DNA of 64,000 nt from Cylicocyclus nassatus (GCA_958299035.1 CATQJL010000316.1:13672347-13736346), one strand, 5' to 3'; shown: positions 22,500 to 35,969, counted from the stretch's first letter. Notes: generated from the letters alone by a model not told the origin. Numbers and translations are program-made.

Positions 22500-22741
22500 A
22501 TAATATTTTTTGTAATGAGCATCATTTACCCCCCCCCCTCACAGTGCTAATTTCCAGTGAAACTTTGCAAAAATCGATGAAATCAGTATTCAATCGTTTG
22601 CGAAAAGTAGCTCTAAACACCCCTCCTGCTTCGAAGTGTAAGGTGTCAAGTTTGGCCTCATAAAATTCTATTCGGAGCATACCTATGTATACACAGATAG
22701 ACAAGCACACATTCACAGACAGACATTCAGCTTCATTTATA
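22500..22741 (+). mobile_element. Partial interspersed repeat, CAGACAGA family
   Basis: Matches the 3' two-thirds of the repeat at 8307-8582 (aaactttgcaaaaatcgatgaaatc ... cagacagacattcagctt). The 5' end is missing. Confidence 0.55.
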
Positions 22742-22998
22742 GTGTGCTGATCGAAGGCTTGCCTTCCGTGATCTAATAAGTTATGTTGAGATATACCAAC
22801 GCTCAAAATTATAAACGTTTTAAAAGAAATGTATTAAAATCACTTGTCTTGGTGCTAGCCTAATTACTACTCTGTTGCTGATCCTAGACAAATTTTAAAC
22901 AAGCTTGTGAAGCGCTTTGTTTGGGTAAACTCGAATTTTCATACCTTGTTCAACCAAGATGGCACTTTCTTGGCCAACTTAAGATTTTCGTCTTGATT

Positions 22999-23637
22999 CT
23001 CTGACAAAGGAACGATCCCAACTTAAGTCGGCGAATTGGAAAGAGCCGCATATCATTAGATGCGCCTTGATAAACTGAAATCTGCCTTTTATATCTGCGG
23101 AGCCGTTTTCTGCAGAAAGTTATAAGTGTTTGAAAATGTGAAGCCACTGGGGTTTCAATGCTTAATGTCTTTCAAAATCCAACTTTAGAGTGTATGATTA
23201 GCATGATATTGAGTGTACTTATTTCAAGGAATGCTCACATTCAAAAGAAACACATATAAGTGTTTTTAAACAACTAATTTTCGAGGTATGGCGCTGTATT
23301 ATTACTTAGTTTGTACTTACATTGTTCATAGCCTCTACTAACGAACTTTAGTTGCTTTTTAGTTGTTCTAAAACATTTATTTGTGTTTCTTTGAATGTGA
23401 GCATTCTTTGAAATAAGTACACTCAGTACCATGCTAATCATACACTCCCAGTTGGATTTTAGAGCACATTATGCATTAAAACCCAGTGACTTCACATTTT
23501 CAAACGCTTATAACTTTTTGCAGAGAACGGCATCCGCAACGAAAGGCATATTTGGGATCAGCTCATCAAGACGCATCCAATGATATGCGGTTCATTCCAA
23601 TTCGCCGCCTCAAGTTGGAATCTTTCCTTTGTGAGTA
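22999..23637. repeat. Foldback element with arms of about 240-290 bases
   Basis: The left arm (cgaattggaaagagccgcat ... gtgagcattc region) pairs with the right arm ending in atatgcggttcattccaattcg. The arm segments ggaatgctcacattcaaa and ttgaatgtgagcattctt mirror each other around a spacer of roughly 100 bases. Non-coding. Confidence 0.75.
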
Positions 23638-25132
23638 AGGTTTTTTCGTTGTTGCATACGACGGTGTTTGTATTACGCACCTTTGTGCGACATCGCGTTC
23701 GAGCTTTTGAATACTGGCACGTTATTGATGCTCAAAGAATGATTGGAGCATATTTACATGATACAGCGTATAGAATTAGTCTTATGCTTTTACTCACGCA
23801 AGTTATGTCCACCGTACACCACATTCGCAGTCTGAAAATAAGTTTCGGAAGCTATTCCTCTATTAAATGGAAGATTTCCCGCTGACCTGAGAATTGTCAG
23901 CATTTACGACGACGGCGGAGGGACGGTGAAATGAGACAGTAGCATTCACTTGAAAACTCAAAATTCAATAATTCTTGAGCGTAAATAGTATAAAGCAAAC
24001 CTGAAGAGCGCTTATCATTTGCTGAAGTTGTTACAGCCTTTACCAGTGGGAAGAATACAAAGAACGGGAGTAACATTGATTGCACGTTGGCACTATAATG
24101 CATGTGCTAACTGTCGGAGATTGTTGTATGTAGTCAAAGCCAATGAAATGTTCATTCACAAGAAAATTAGTATTGTGAATAAGGATCTCATGATCAGACA
24201 CTTGCCGCGGAGACAACTGAGAAAAGGAAAAGGGCCCAGAGTTTGTAAACAGTGCTGGAACCGATGAGCAGAAACTTTCAATGATGCAATGATTATGATG
24301 ACTTTCAATAATTATGCCTTATATTTCAAAACTGTAGCGCAATTATGGAAGAATTTTCATTTTATCTGAGAATGTCTTTAAAAAAACATCTCACAGTTAA
24401 ATGCGCTTAGTCATCGTAAACTTTCCTTGCATACCTGATGGTTTTGTAACGATAATTGCTGCTGTTCTTTATCCACTTTCACTGTATAAAGCCGAATTTT
24501 TTCAACTGCGCTGGCTGAGCTTCATAAAATACCTAAAGCGCATAAGTGCTGCGCTCTTCTCACATTTGTAATTTCAGGTTAATGCAAATATAGCGTAATT
24601 CAAACGAAATTCAATACATTATCCAACACCAAAGCTAAATTCATAGTTTGGTATCTTGGAAACAGAAGAAGTTTACGTTCCACTATGGATGTGCAAGCAT
24701 AACATTATAAGTTACACCAAAAACGAAGCTTTCAAAGCTTACAAATTCTATGAAGTTGTTGTGGTTAGAAAATTGCGGAGGGCGGAAGGATCTGTAATTT
24801 CCTACGTAGCAAAAACCCACCTGCCCACCTGTTTTGGCATTCAATCTCGTATAAGCAGAAGCAAGAAATATGTGAAAATTGTACAGGATAAATTTATCGT
24901 TGCTGTTTTTTCACTGAAACAAAATTCATGACTAGTTAGTTGACATAGTGCCGAAGAACATTTTTAAACGTCAAAAAAGTGTCCCGAAGAAAAGAACGAC
25001 ATTTTCCACAGACTTTTTTTTGCGTTACAGGAAGCACAGTGGCGTACAGTCTTTTGTTTTGAAAGTAGTTTTTACAATTTCTTTGAGCTAGCAAAGGCCC
25101 ACCGCGATTTTAGAGCACCAAACTTATAGCAG
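23638..25132. other. No gene recognised
   Basis: Plus-strand open frames at 23580-23885 (101 codons), 24019-24267 (82) and 24656-24931 (91) carry no motif I recognise and share no splice logic I could see. Confidence 0.35.
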
Positions 25133-25357
25133 ACTAGCTGGACCCGGCTCCGCCGGCCCTGTCAAAACGCTATGATGAAAGTTTTATCCCTGTGCAACCC
25201 TTCCTTGTTTTCACTTCTACATGCTAATTCACTACCGCTGTGTTAGTAATTCGCATGGTCACTTACCCCTTTCCCCCCTGTGCCAACTCCCAGCCCATTG
25301 CTCAAACTTTGCAGAAATCTATAAAATTGATAAAGGTAACGGATAATTTTAGAAACT
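25133..25357 (+). mobile_element. Interspersed repeat, 5' part (CAGACAGA family)
   Basis: Starts gactagctggacccggctccgcc and runs to the Cys-free pyrimidine tract and gctcaaactttgcagaaatc, then stops at the foldback element that follows. The copy after that element overlaps it in content, so the two are separate partial copies, not one split copy. Confidence 0.6.
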
Positions 25358-26264
25358 GTTGGGTTGATGCGAAAGCAATAGCCGATTTGCGAATTCTCAT
25401 TTTGACGTGCTATAAATTTCTAAAAGTTCCACATTTCTGAATGCGGCAAAGATTCCCAGAAGCAGCAAACCTTCCGCAATGCAGCGCATACTCATCTTTA
25501 CTCAAATCATAAACGGGAAGAGAAATACGGACTAAAAGACAAAAAAGGTTCTTCTGCTAGAACCTTGTTTTTAACAATTCTTAACTTCCTTCAAAGTTTT
25601 TTTAGTATAAATGATAAGTGGCCTATCTTGTGGCAGCAAGCCAGTAGTACAAAATACAATAAAAAGAATTTGAACAAAAAAGTTTGCGAGAAAGAAAAAA
25701 ATTGAAATTCACAATTTTTCAGTTTTTTCAACATTTTTTCAGTGTGCCTCAAAGTCCGGAATATCGAATTTTTTGATTTTTTACGTAGTGAACAGCTGGA
25801 TGTTTTTGCAAAAACTGCTAAGAAATGTCCTAGCTCTATGCTTACAGAATTGAGCAAAGCTTCGGCGACTGACTTCTTCACAAGAAAATTATGGGTCATA
25901 AAATAACCGCGACAGCTACGAATGTTTAAGCGCCGATATCTCAGCCTGAATAACTTCAAAGGATACAGTTGAGTATGCATAATGCAGACAGTTTCTACTA
26001 CATGCAACTGCTAAATTCTTGAAGAATTCCGTATACGTGCTTGAATTCTGGCCGGAAAAATGAATGCAATGAAATTCTAGTTTGGATGCGGTTATTTGAA
26101 GCTCAGTAAATAACAGATGAGGATGAGAGCACGTTTCAAGCACCGTTAGATAGAGCATGAAGCTTCGCAATGGCATATCTGTTGTAAAGAAGAATTACTG
26201 ATGGAAAAAAGTTGCTCTGAAAAAAGGCTTGGGAAACCGGCCACTACTTTTGCATCAACCTAAT
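25358..26264. mobile_element. Foldback element, GGTTGRTGMAAA family
   Basis: The left end ttgggttgatgcgaaagca and right end tgcatcaacctaata are inverted. The interior matches 47569-48436 (cgaattctcattttgac versus cgagttctcactttgac). The left TA is degraded to TG. Confidence 0.7.
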
Positions 26265-26513
26265 AATATCTTGTTCGTAATCAGCATGTTCGATTACCAC
26301 CTCTGTCAACACCCAATTCAAACTTTGCAAAAAATTGATAAAATCAATAAAATTGATATTCGGTGACGAAAAGTAGCCCCTACCACACCCGCCCTACCTC
26401 AAAGTGTATGTGTTCTAATCTTGGTCCGGATAGATTCAGAAATAAAAATTTTGTATTCGGAACATATGTACACACATACAGACAGATAAACAAGCAGATT
26501 TTCAGCTATATAT
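26265..26513 (+). mobile_element. Interspersed repeat, 3' part (CAGACAGA family)
   Basis: Begins within the family consensus (cttgttcgtaatcagcatgttcgattacc) and reaches the 3' cagacagataaacaagcag tract and cagctatata. Confidence 0.6.
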
Positions 26514-27287
26514 TATGAAATTTTGTGATGCTAGTTTTGAAAGCTTCGTTCGCGGTGGCTAACTCATAGAAGGTCATGCTCAAACATCTATTATGAAGCA
26601 CATGCATTCCAGTTTTCTTGGGACACATGTATGAGTTTAGATTTAGTATTCAAATAAATTTCGTTTTTACACAAGATCGCACCACCCTAATATTAGGTCG
26701 ATCTAGAGGTCTGTACCCTTTTTCGCATCTATTTTAAATCACGAAGAGTGTTGATGGGCAAACGCTTTGAGTAGGTCGATGCAAATAATTTTCTCTATTT
26801 TGACAGTTTGTATTCTCTCCGAGTCCCTTGAGTGCCGTGAAATTGTCAGAATCTCCAACGCATTGTTTTTACCGGCTCCAACTTTAGCTATTTTAGCAGA
26901 AAAAATTGTTTGGTTGACGTTTGCGGAGATGTTTAAGCTGATTCGTATATGAAAGTGTGAAACCATCGGAAAGAGCAATTTGAGAAGAATCTGATAATCA
27001 ACTCTAGTTTCCTCGAAATCTACTTTTTTGATGAGGAAATCTTTCCAAAAAAACATCATCAGGAAAACTAGAAAAATTGCATCGATTGACTCCCTGGTTG
27101 CTCAGTGCTCAATGCTTTTAATGCTTGAAGAGACCAGACATGTATTTTTTTGCGTCATAAAATAAATTCAACAATTTTGAAAAGCTAGCTATATATGCCA
27201 AAAAATGTGTTACATTGCACTTTGTCAACTCTTCCCAAATGTTATCAAACTCTTGTAAAAAATTGGAATGAAAATTTATAAAATACT

Positions 27288-28034
27288 AGGTTGGAAAGAA
27301 AGTTCTCGGACACTTTCAGACTAGAACTCGTATTTCTCGAAAACTAATGCTTGTACATCCGAGAGAGGAGAAACCATTTGATAGAGCAAAGCAAGCTCTA
27401 CAAGATGGCGTTTATGTTTTTGCACCAGGTTCGATCCACCTCAAGTTTAAAACCAAAGTCTAAAAAATTTCGGATGCCTAAAAAAATTGAAACTTTTTTA
27501 TATTTTGATTCAAAAAAGTTCTACAAACCTCTCACTCGCTCACGTATATACACTTTACAACAGACACTCCCATGTGCTATTGCCGTATTTTTTTCATTGG
27601 CTAGAAATCAAGGAAACGAAAAATTCTATGTTTTTAACAAACTGATACTGTGCTGTTCTTACACTAACAATTGTATACGATAAGCTTTTAGAAGTATAAT
27701 CCTAAATTTTTAGCACTGCATGAGCTCTAGTGCCCGAGAATTATAGAATTTAGCTATCCTCATTAGGGTTTTTTACGCTTAACCTAGCATTCCTCGGTAA
27801 TCATAGCTCATAAAGAACTGACAGTTTACGGTACTTCTAAATGTTTGTACTGTACACTGTTAGTGTTAGAACAGACAGCTCACTTTGGTGAAAACTTGGA
27901 AATTTCCGTTCTTTTGATTTCTAGCCAATAGAATAAAGCAACAGCACATATAAGTGTCTGATGTGGAGTCTATATGCGTGAGCGAGGGAGAGATTTGTAG
28001 AACTTTTTTAAACAAAGATATAAAAATTTTTTAG
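27288..28034. mobile_element. Foldback element of the AGAGCAAAGCAAGCTC family, truncated
   Basis: Begins ctaggttggaaagaaagttctcggac and carries gatagagcaaagcaagctct about 90 bases in. Its later part matches 60240-60360 of the complete relative. The right end is missing. Confidence 0.55.
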
Positions 28035-29118
28035 CTGCATCTGCATACTGTTTAGGGTTGCTTGTCATTGTCTAAAGGATTTTCGGACAGGTCTAAAGAC
28101 GTGAACCTTCGTACCGGCTTAATATTGGGTTGGTTTATAAATAAAGCATGTTTTTTGAACTTCAACTGTAAATCAAAATAACTCTTTTTCGATGAATCCA
28201 GGGCTTCTGATCGGGGCGAGGCTGGCTCCACGCACCCTTTTTGTGAAATTTTGGGGTTAGGGGCCCGCAAAAATTTGGAAAGCATACAAAAGATTTTTTC
28301 AGAGTTTGTGACTAACGCCACGCACCTTCATCAAAGAATTTTTTGTCTCCCCCCCCCCTGAATGGAAATCCTGGATACGTCACTGTTTGTTATACGTACT
28401 TGTAGTCACCAAAAAAAATTTTTTGGGAGCTCTAGTTTGAGAGGGTATAACCTATTCGAAAATGCACTAATAAAGCGCAAAATTTGCTCATCGTTTAGCA
28501 GATGGTAGATTGATTCGTCCAGTGAAATCGGATTAAACGGGAATTTTGCGCGAAAAAATATGGGTCAAAGAATCAAAAGTACCCGCATTTTTTTGCATTT
28601 TAGAAAAAGCGAAAAGCTGTTCGGATCTTTGATTTTTCTTCCTTGTAAAACGAGGAAATCCTGCCGTTTTATTGCCATCAATTTACTGTGTCTACCCTAC
28701 CTGTGCAAAATGGAAGTTCCGTTCACGTTCTGCCTAAAATTTTTATACAGTCTAAAATAGTCCCAGCAATCAGCCAAGTTTAAACCAAAGCTGCTTGACT
28801 AAAAATTTTTCACAAATCTTGCCTTGGTAATCATTGTGTAGCGCAAAGCTCGCGATTACTGCACGTCGTTTGAAAAAATTTAAGCATTTTTAGAATTAGA
28901 GCGAGTAGAATGGAAAAATTCAAGTTTTGTTCTCTTATCTTTAAAGGTATATAACTTTGATACGAACAAAGATTTCCAAAGACGAAAGAGTACATAAGAA
29001 AGTAGAAGAAGCAAGCTCTCATAAACATATGTTTCGAAGAGAAGTGGTTTCACTTCGAAAAGCAGCTATGGAAATTGACGTAAGAAAAACATGCGTTAAT
29101 TATGGGCCAATTTAATAT
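28035..29118. other. No gene; stray foldback ends
   Basis: The end motif gcgttaattatgggccaatttaata at 29085-29113 matches the right end at about 325-350. A further left end, ctaggttggtccgaaagttcg, starts at 29119 without a recognised partner. No coding content. Confidence 0.4.
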
Positions 29119-29567
29119 ACTAGGTTGGTCCGAAAGTTCGTTCGCACGATTTTCAAAAAATCATAACTTCCCTCCTCCACAATGATTTTGCGCAGTTAAA
29201 ATTTTGTTGAAAGCGTAAACCATGTAGTTTCCAAAAGTCCCCTGGGGACTTTCCAACAGGTTGCAGAGATAAAAATGAAGGATCGTGATCATCATCCGAA
29301 ATTAGGAATTTTTTAGCAAAAATTCTAGAAATTCAAAAACTGTGCGGGAAAATCCAAAACAGCCATCATTCTAAGTTTTCTTATATTTTATTACTAACTG
29401 AGTCAAGTTTGTGCTGATCGAAGTCTTTTTCAGAAGTTATGATTTTTGAAAAAAAATGCCCAGAAATCGATTTCTTAAGCAAGATTTCTTAAGATTTCTT
29501 AGGAACTGAAAGGAAACTAAAAGGAAATCTTTTGGAATGCATTCTGGCAAGCTTAGCGGAAGCTGCT

Positions 29568-30147
29568 TTACACTACCTTTGTCAAAGTCCCTGCGGACGA
29601 TGGCAAGTCAGAGGAAAAATTCAAAAGAATCACTCTTAAAGAAATGAAATCAATGAGCAAGGCGACGAGTCTGCCACTCGTTATTTTGATCAAGAGATCG
29701 TAAAGAAGTACGTGTATACATCGAGCGAAAGGGAATTGATTGAAGAGTTTGACAAGGGCAAGGTATCTGTCCATCGTCATCCTCCTGGGCAGAGAGGTTT
29801 TCAAGATCGTATCTTATTCTTAAGAATGGGCCTCCGCTCGAAAGAGTTGAGGTATAAGCTTTTAGAACACATGAAAACGGGGCGGCAGAGTTTCACGCAA
29901 AGGTTCGCGCACTCTAAGCAAGGTGTAACTACACGAATGGGGACATGCAGTTGGATTGTGAGCTGCGCAAGCGTGCGGTGGATCTAAATGCTAGAGACGG
30001 CAGGTTGGCTTATGTTGTCCGGCGATTTTTAAATCGCCAAACTCCAGACACTAGACAACTTGCAGAAACTCCTTGGCGCCCTCCTCCATGCGTCGCAGAG
30101 GAGTTAGTAGCAAATCTCTGCGGTACAGTTGAAGCAACGCGGTGACG
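29568..30147 (+). pseudogene. Unrecognised coding-like stretch, frameshifted
   Basis: Two plus-strand frames read like protein and are linked by one-base shifts. The first includes KVPADDGKSEEKFKRI, then KKYVYTSSERELIEEFDKG and RMGLRSKELRYKLLEH. The second (about 29945-30145) includes ELRKRAVDLNARDGRLAYVV and NRQTPDTRQLAETPW. The charged, helical character and the GC rise relative to the flanks suggest old coding sequence. It lies just upstream of the CR1-like LINE and could be its ORF1 or a gag-like fragment; I do not recognise the family. Confidence 0.3.
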
Positions 30148-30329
30148 CGTCGCCCCTACTTGCCACGTCCCCGCTATTCTCCTCTCAGTATGCCTTGGTG
30201 TGCTTAGCGCCAGGACAGAACTCAACAACCAGAAACAACCTTTCAGTATGAGTGTTTGATCGAAAAATTATAATATAATTCATGTTCAATATCCAAATTC
30301 TGCTGGTTGCACCATTTTATTCATTGTAG

Positions 30330-33206
30330 GCTCAGTCCGCAATAAACTCCCAAATTAATTACATAAAACACCTTTTCCTCAACCCATTGGTTTTTTTCAT
30401 ATCGGAAATATGGCGTAAACCAGTATACATAATGCTAATATATGCCGAGGTTCTGATTATGATATATAAGATGTGACAGAGAAGGCAGCAGTATAGGAGC
30501 GGTGTTCTTGTCCACATACACAGAAAGCTAGAGCATCACTCAGTCTTCTGCCAAAACTTTTCTTCATATTGCCAAGTTCTATGTTTCTGTTTTAGTGAAG
30601 CCAGCTGCACTTATTTTGTACTAAGTTTACTAGAATTCCTCTTGTTACAGTGCTTCCTTTGCAAATGCAGCAGCTTATTTTGCTGAAAATTTTGACAGAA
30701 ATCAGAACTGCATCTTTCTGGGAGATTTAACTTGTTGGTTGGTACATAGCATGAATATGGCGCGATGGCACATAACTGGTTCCCTCCACTTCCGCAGTCT
30801 ATATGGTCTAAATCAGCTAGTAAAGCTTCCCACGCAAGGCTCTCAACTGCTTAATTTTGTGTTTTTCGATAATAGCAACTTGATCAAAAACCTCAATGTA
30901 TGCGAACTTTCTCTCTATAGAGCCACTGCCCTATTACGTTAAAGCTGCGCAAGCACCGTAAAGTATCTCGCCTAAGAATTATCAGCCTGATTTCATGCAT
31001 GCTGATTATGATGCTATAAACATGAGCTTATAGAAGTGGATTGGCAAAATGCTGTTTTCAGCTTATCGGCAGATCGTTGTTATGCATACTTTCTTGAAGT
31101 GCGCCGTAATGCTATAACCAACTATGTACTTTGCGTAAAATCCGTAGCGCATGCTTTTCTATACCAAAGGGACACTCACTCTTGAACCCAATGCTTCCAG
31201 GTTTTATGTGCAAGAAGCAGATTTGATATCCATAATATCAAAAGGTTCTCAAAAAAACCCAAACGTGAATTACACCGCTGCAGACTCACAGAAGGAAGCA
31301 AAATTGCCGATGGTCAAAATGTACAAGCGTACTTTCGCTGCAACCAAAACTTGAGGTGCCAAACAGCTTGGCGCTATATACGACATAGGCAGCCCTGCGC
31401 GTATGATGTGGAGAAAGCAAAGAGGTTTGCCGGATTTTTCTGATCTGTCTTTAAGAACATAACAGCCTCGAATGCTGTTTGTCCAGTGCAAATGCGAAAA
31501 TAATTTATTATTTGGATATTAGCACTGATACATTATCAAGTTCTGCGGCGACTCTCCCTTAAAAGATCCACACTACCTTATATATTTTATTTCCATATAT
31601 TTTCCTTAGAAAAGCATCATTAGGTATAGCCCCAATACAAGCTTTGCTCTTCCAAAGATTTTTTCTTCACGGGAAAACTTTTAGCTTATGACTCATTGCA
31701 ATCGTTAAGCCACTTTCCAAGAAGCTGCAAGGCTAATGCAGGAAATTATAGGCTGATCTGTTCAACTCAGTGAGCAGAGTCTTTGAAGAAATGATTTGTA
31801 AACAGATCTGTGCATTTCTTACTAGGTAACCATCTTGTGCACGAAGCGCAACATGAATCTATACTATGAAGATCTACACTATCGGCTTTATTGTCAACGT
31901 TACCCATGTGATAGAAAGCAGTTGTTAGAAAAGTTTTGTAACAGTCTGCTATATACTAGATCAAAAGAAAGCCTCTGACTCCGTGCCCTAGGCTCTTCTC
32001 GTTACAAAATTAGAGGTTTACGGCATCAAAGGCTGTTTATTGCGATTCCTCACTCCTGCCTGACCGCGCACAAAGAGTGCAAGTCAATGAATCGTTTTCC
32101 TCTCAGTCCATATAACAGCAAATGATGTGCCGCAGGAAAATCGCTTAGAGCCTTTGATGTTTTTGCTTTACATCAACAATTTGCCGTCATGCCTTCCCCA
32201 TGATGTGAGTTGATCTATATATGCTGATGACACAAAACTATACTGCTATAATGACCTTAATCTGATGCACGCGCTTTGGACGCTGTAGAAAAGTGGTTCG
32301 ACAACTGGAAGCTTGACATTTTCGCGAAAAACTTTCATCATGTGTGGTGCTCTCGTACTGGTACACATGAGCTTCAAACAGTGATCAGCGCCAGGTGCCC
32401 TGGTATAACCTACTCTTACAAACTAAAATTTAAGAAATACATACGAGCTATTGCCGTTGCCGCTCACGCTAGGTACAGTTACATCCTTCGGGATACGCAC
32501 TTTTCAGGCTCTTTCTTAATGCATGTTATCTAAACATGAAATGGGCTTACAGTGAAAGCTAGCACAGCAAGATCTACATTCGTTTTAAATGGAGGAATTC
32601 TTTCTCCATTCAAAACGAAAGAAAAAGCAGAAAAAGAGAAAGAAGAGGAATCAATCTAAGAATCTAAGAAGATTGAAATCACAGGGGTTTTTTGACTACC
32701 GTTTTTCAGGAAATTTTTTGAGATCTCGACGTTCCTTTTTCCCGCAACTATTTCTAGCTGATGTATGGTTTGGTCTCCCAGAAAGCAAATCTTATTCGGC
32801 TCAGTGATGTCTCTTTGTTTTTCCATGTCAAAAAATGTATCTACCTTTAGTGACCTCTACCTGTCTATGTATTGCAACTCTTTCGTATTATCTTTTTTTT
32901 TTTTTTGCTTCAATGTTCTCCCGATTATAACTTCGTTCTTTTTGCATTAAGCATCCCCCTCTTCCTAAAATTCTTATTTGTACTTTTCCTTTCTTTGTGT
33001 GTTACTTATTGTTCCTTCGAAAACCCTTATTTTTTTCTCTGGGTTATGGCCAGCTAGCCGTGCTCGCTGGCTCCCCAACAGAGGATATCGTTTTCGAAAA
33101 ACATAAGATTTTGGTCGACCGTTGAAATAATTTGTTTCTGCTTATCTAGAGCCACTTGGATGTCGACTTCATAGTTAAATAAATATGTAAAATAAATAAA
33201 CAAAAG
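30330..33206 (+). mobile_element. Degenerate CR1/Jockey-like LINE
   Basis: Fragments in all three plus frames follow the expected order. An endonuclease-like start (about 30340-30600) is followed by the endonuclease C-terminal part at 30739-30942 (LVKLPTQGSQLLNFVFFDNS) and by reverse transcriptase pieces at about 31950 (LDQKKASDSV), 32150 (FLLYINNLPSC) and 32213 (IYADDTKLYC, the catalytic YADD). The post-RT piece DAVEKWFDNWKLDIFAK is at about 32276. The tail is T-rich and ends in taaataaatatgtaaaataaataaa near 33206, a typical 3' repeat tail. Many stops and shifts; dead. Confidence 0.72.
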
Positions 33207-33764
33207 AATCTAGATTTTCTCAATAAAAACAGTTCTTGCAGACCAAAATTAATTATTTCGGTAGTACAAGCACACCACTAATTAACACCGCTCCATTAAA
33301 AGTGGCTACTAAAATAAGAACGCTACAAACTTATGAAATGACCGGTAATAAAACTCATATTTATGACACTTTCGGTCTTTGGCATGCAAAAAAAAACTGA
33401 CTGAAATAATCCTTTTTATTTGCTTCAACTCTCAAACTTTCTCGTTCTAATTTATGGCAAAAGTACCGCAATAAAGCGCATAATTTTCTTTTTCAAAGAA
33501 AAATACCAAAGTATAGTCGCTGAATTATTATACATTTTTTATGTCCCCTTGTGACTGAAAGTCAGATTTTGCCATACTATTTTAGAGGCGGTGTTATCGT
33601 TTCTTCTGGCCCTTTCCTGATTTCTTATTGTAAAATCCCTCAGCAAGTACATTTGTGCCCTTCAGAACACTTTTTTGAAATTCAGGTTTCATACCAGTTA
33701 ATGGATCCGATCTTATGGCGAAAGATGACGGTAAAATCACCTTAAATCAGCAAAAAAGCAAATA
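33207..33764. other. No gene seen
   Basis: AT-rich; nothing recognised. Confidence 0.4.
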
Positions 33765-33837
33765 GTATGAGAAATAATCTTCGGTAATCAAAACAAGCTC
33801 TGTAGCTTGTTTTAATTACCGAGGATTATTTCTCATA
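33765..33837. repeat. Near-perfect 35 bp hairpin
   Basis: The arm gtatgagaaataatcttcgg...caagct at 33765-33799 is followed by a loop of 3-4 bases and its reverse complement at 33803-33837, with about two mismatches. Could be a tiny foldback element or an RNA hairpin; no polymerase III or miRNA context is visible. Confidence 0.75.
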
Positions 33838-34418
33838 CCATTTTGGTGTTAACTCTAAGCTTGGCAGCATGTACTATCATAAAAAGTTGGAATTCAGAGA
33901 CCATAAACTAACTAATTGAATGGAATAACAGATTTTCAACGGAGTCTAAAACTAGATTTGAACATGAAGAGCTAATGGCAAATATAAACAAAACTTAACT
34001 CAAAAGTAAACCGGCACTTATATCAAATCCTCCAAAGCCCTAGCAATCGTTTAAATCTTTTATGGTACCATCGGGCGCTTCGTTCAATCATAAAATACAA
34101 CTTTTATATCATGTTGGCAGATTTTTATTTATTTATAAAACACACATGAAGATGCACTAAAACACAAAAAATATCAAAAGTGCTGTGTTAGATCACGTAG
34201 TCTCTATTGGAATAACAGGTCTTTCTCCGTTGCCAAGAAATGAGTAAACCCTTGCCAGATCCTTTTCCTTATCGAACATAGTATAGAAGACTGATCTTAT
34301 CAAGGACAGGCTGACCAACTTAATTGTAGTTGGACGGATCGAGAAACCCGAGGACTGGTCTTCCATCTTCTTGAACGGCTTTCCCAACGGCTCCTAAAAA
34401 ACACGCTAAACCATTCTA

Positions 34419-35181
34419 TTAGGTTGTGACTTCGTTCGCATTTTTGTTTCAATTTTTTCGCAGGATTTAACAAAGCATTTTGCTTAGAAGTCTGCTCTAC
34501 CAAACTGCTTCATTATATTCCTAGTTTTCAAAGGTGGAATAAAAATTTCGTCAACAAACCGAAAAATAAAAATCTAAGAGCGAAAATCCCTTCTTCAACA
34601 ACTATTTTACGCTATGTTTTGAATGGGCTTAAACGCTTAAGAAACAGCTCGAAAATCTTGCGAAGAAAGGGTGGTAGCCGAGCAATCCAGGAATTGGCAG
34701 ACATTGTGGTCTGTGATCGCTAAATCATTGAATAAATGGGTTTTGTGGTCAAAAATCCAGAATTTGAGAGACCCATAGCCCAGGTACGCGAGATAACGAA
34801 CACCACTGCGGCAAGCCCTTGCTACGCCGACTTTTGCAAAAATTGCATTAAACGGTCGAAAGGAAGTGGGCAATAGTAAACAGTCTCAGTAAGTGCAGAA
34901 ATGTTCAGTTAGCTGTTTTGTTGTCATGCTTTTTGAATAAATTTTAACAATGAATGACGAGAAAATTAAGAAAGGGAAAAGTTGTCGAAAATGGAACATT
35001 TGCCTTCTCAGATTTTTCGGTGTGAAGTCAGCTTTTTTGTAATTCTTTTTAAAAATCGAAAATGCAATAATAGAATTTTGGTAGAGCAGACTTAGAGCTT
35101 TCGAACGCATACTAACATTTTGCCAAATTATTGAGAAAAAATTGAAACAAAAAATGCGAACGAACTTATTACACAACTTAA
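34419..35181. mobile_element. TA-flanked foldback element
   Basis: The left end ttaggttgtgacttcgttcgc pairs with the right end gcgaacgaacttattacacaactta, and the arms extend inward (tttgtttcaattttttcg versus aaaaaattgaaacaaaaa). Confidence 0.75.
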
Positions 35182-35969
35182 TATATAATAAAGCCGAACA
35201 GATAATGCGTAAATCTGTGACATAGTCACAAGTCTCTGGAACATTTGAAACCTCCTCCTGAAATATTAGGTCGACATGCATGGCTCAGTCTCGAAAATGA
35301 ACACATAGTACTAAGAGAGTCAACTAAATTGTACACGAGAAAGACCACAGGAATCAAGTGGCAGCGTTCCGTATTTGTAGTCAAAGTACAGCTTTCAAGG
35401 TGAATGTAGGCAAAATTATACTTACCACTGTTGATTTTCTTCTGAAAGTTTGTTTCAAATTTAACTAAAAAATTGCAATGCACAAAAGCGAATGTCATTA
35501 AAAAATATCTCCTGCATCAAAAATCAGCGTGACTCACGATGCTCTTGTAAAATGAAAAGAACTCTTCGGACATTAAGTTTTCCGCGTTTGCAGAACATCT
35601 AATCAAGAATATTTTCCTTGCGTACTGCCGGATTTTTTTTGCAAGAAATTATTTCACATGGTAAAGACCTTGCCTTGCTGTGCGGCATACAGATAATTCA
35701 AAGGCATTCGACATACGGTAGAAATGCGGTGCGAAACCAATGATCTGTTGACCCTTTGTCGTGTTGAATGTTGAAGCTCACACAAATTGTTCTGTCGGAA
35801 AAGCCTTTAATAAAATTCTTTCTATTATTTGGGGAGCATCATGCGCTGACCTTGTTTCAGTATTTGCCAAACAGCTTTAAAGTGTGGCCTCCGAAAGTTT
35901 TCGAGCAAAAAGTAAAAGCAAAATTCAGTTGCCGATACAGCATTTGAGTATGCCTATATAAAAAATATA

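Noticed and set aside
25133..26513. One interspersed repeat split by the foldback element at 25358
   Set aside because: The two flanking pieces overlap in family coordinates, so they are two partial copies rather than halves of one.
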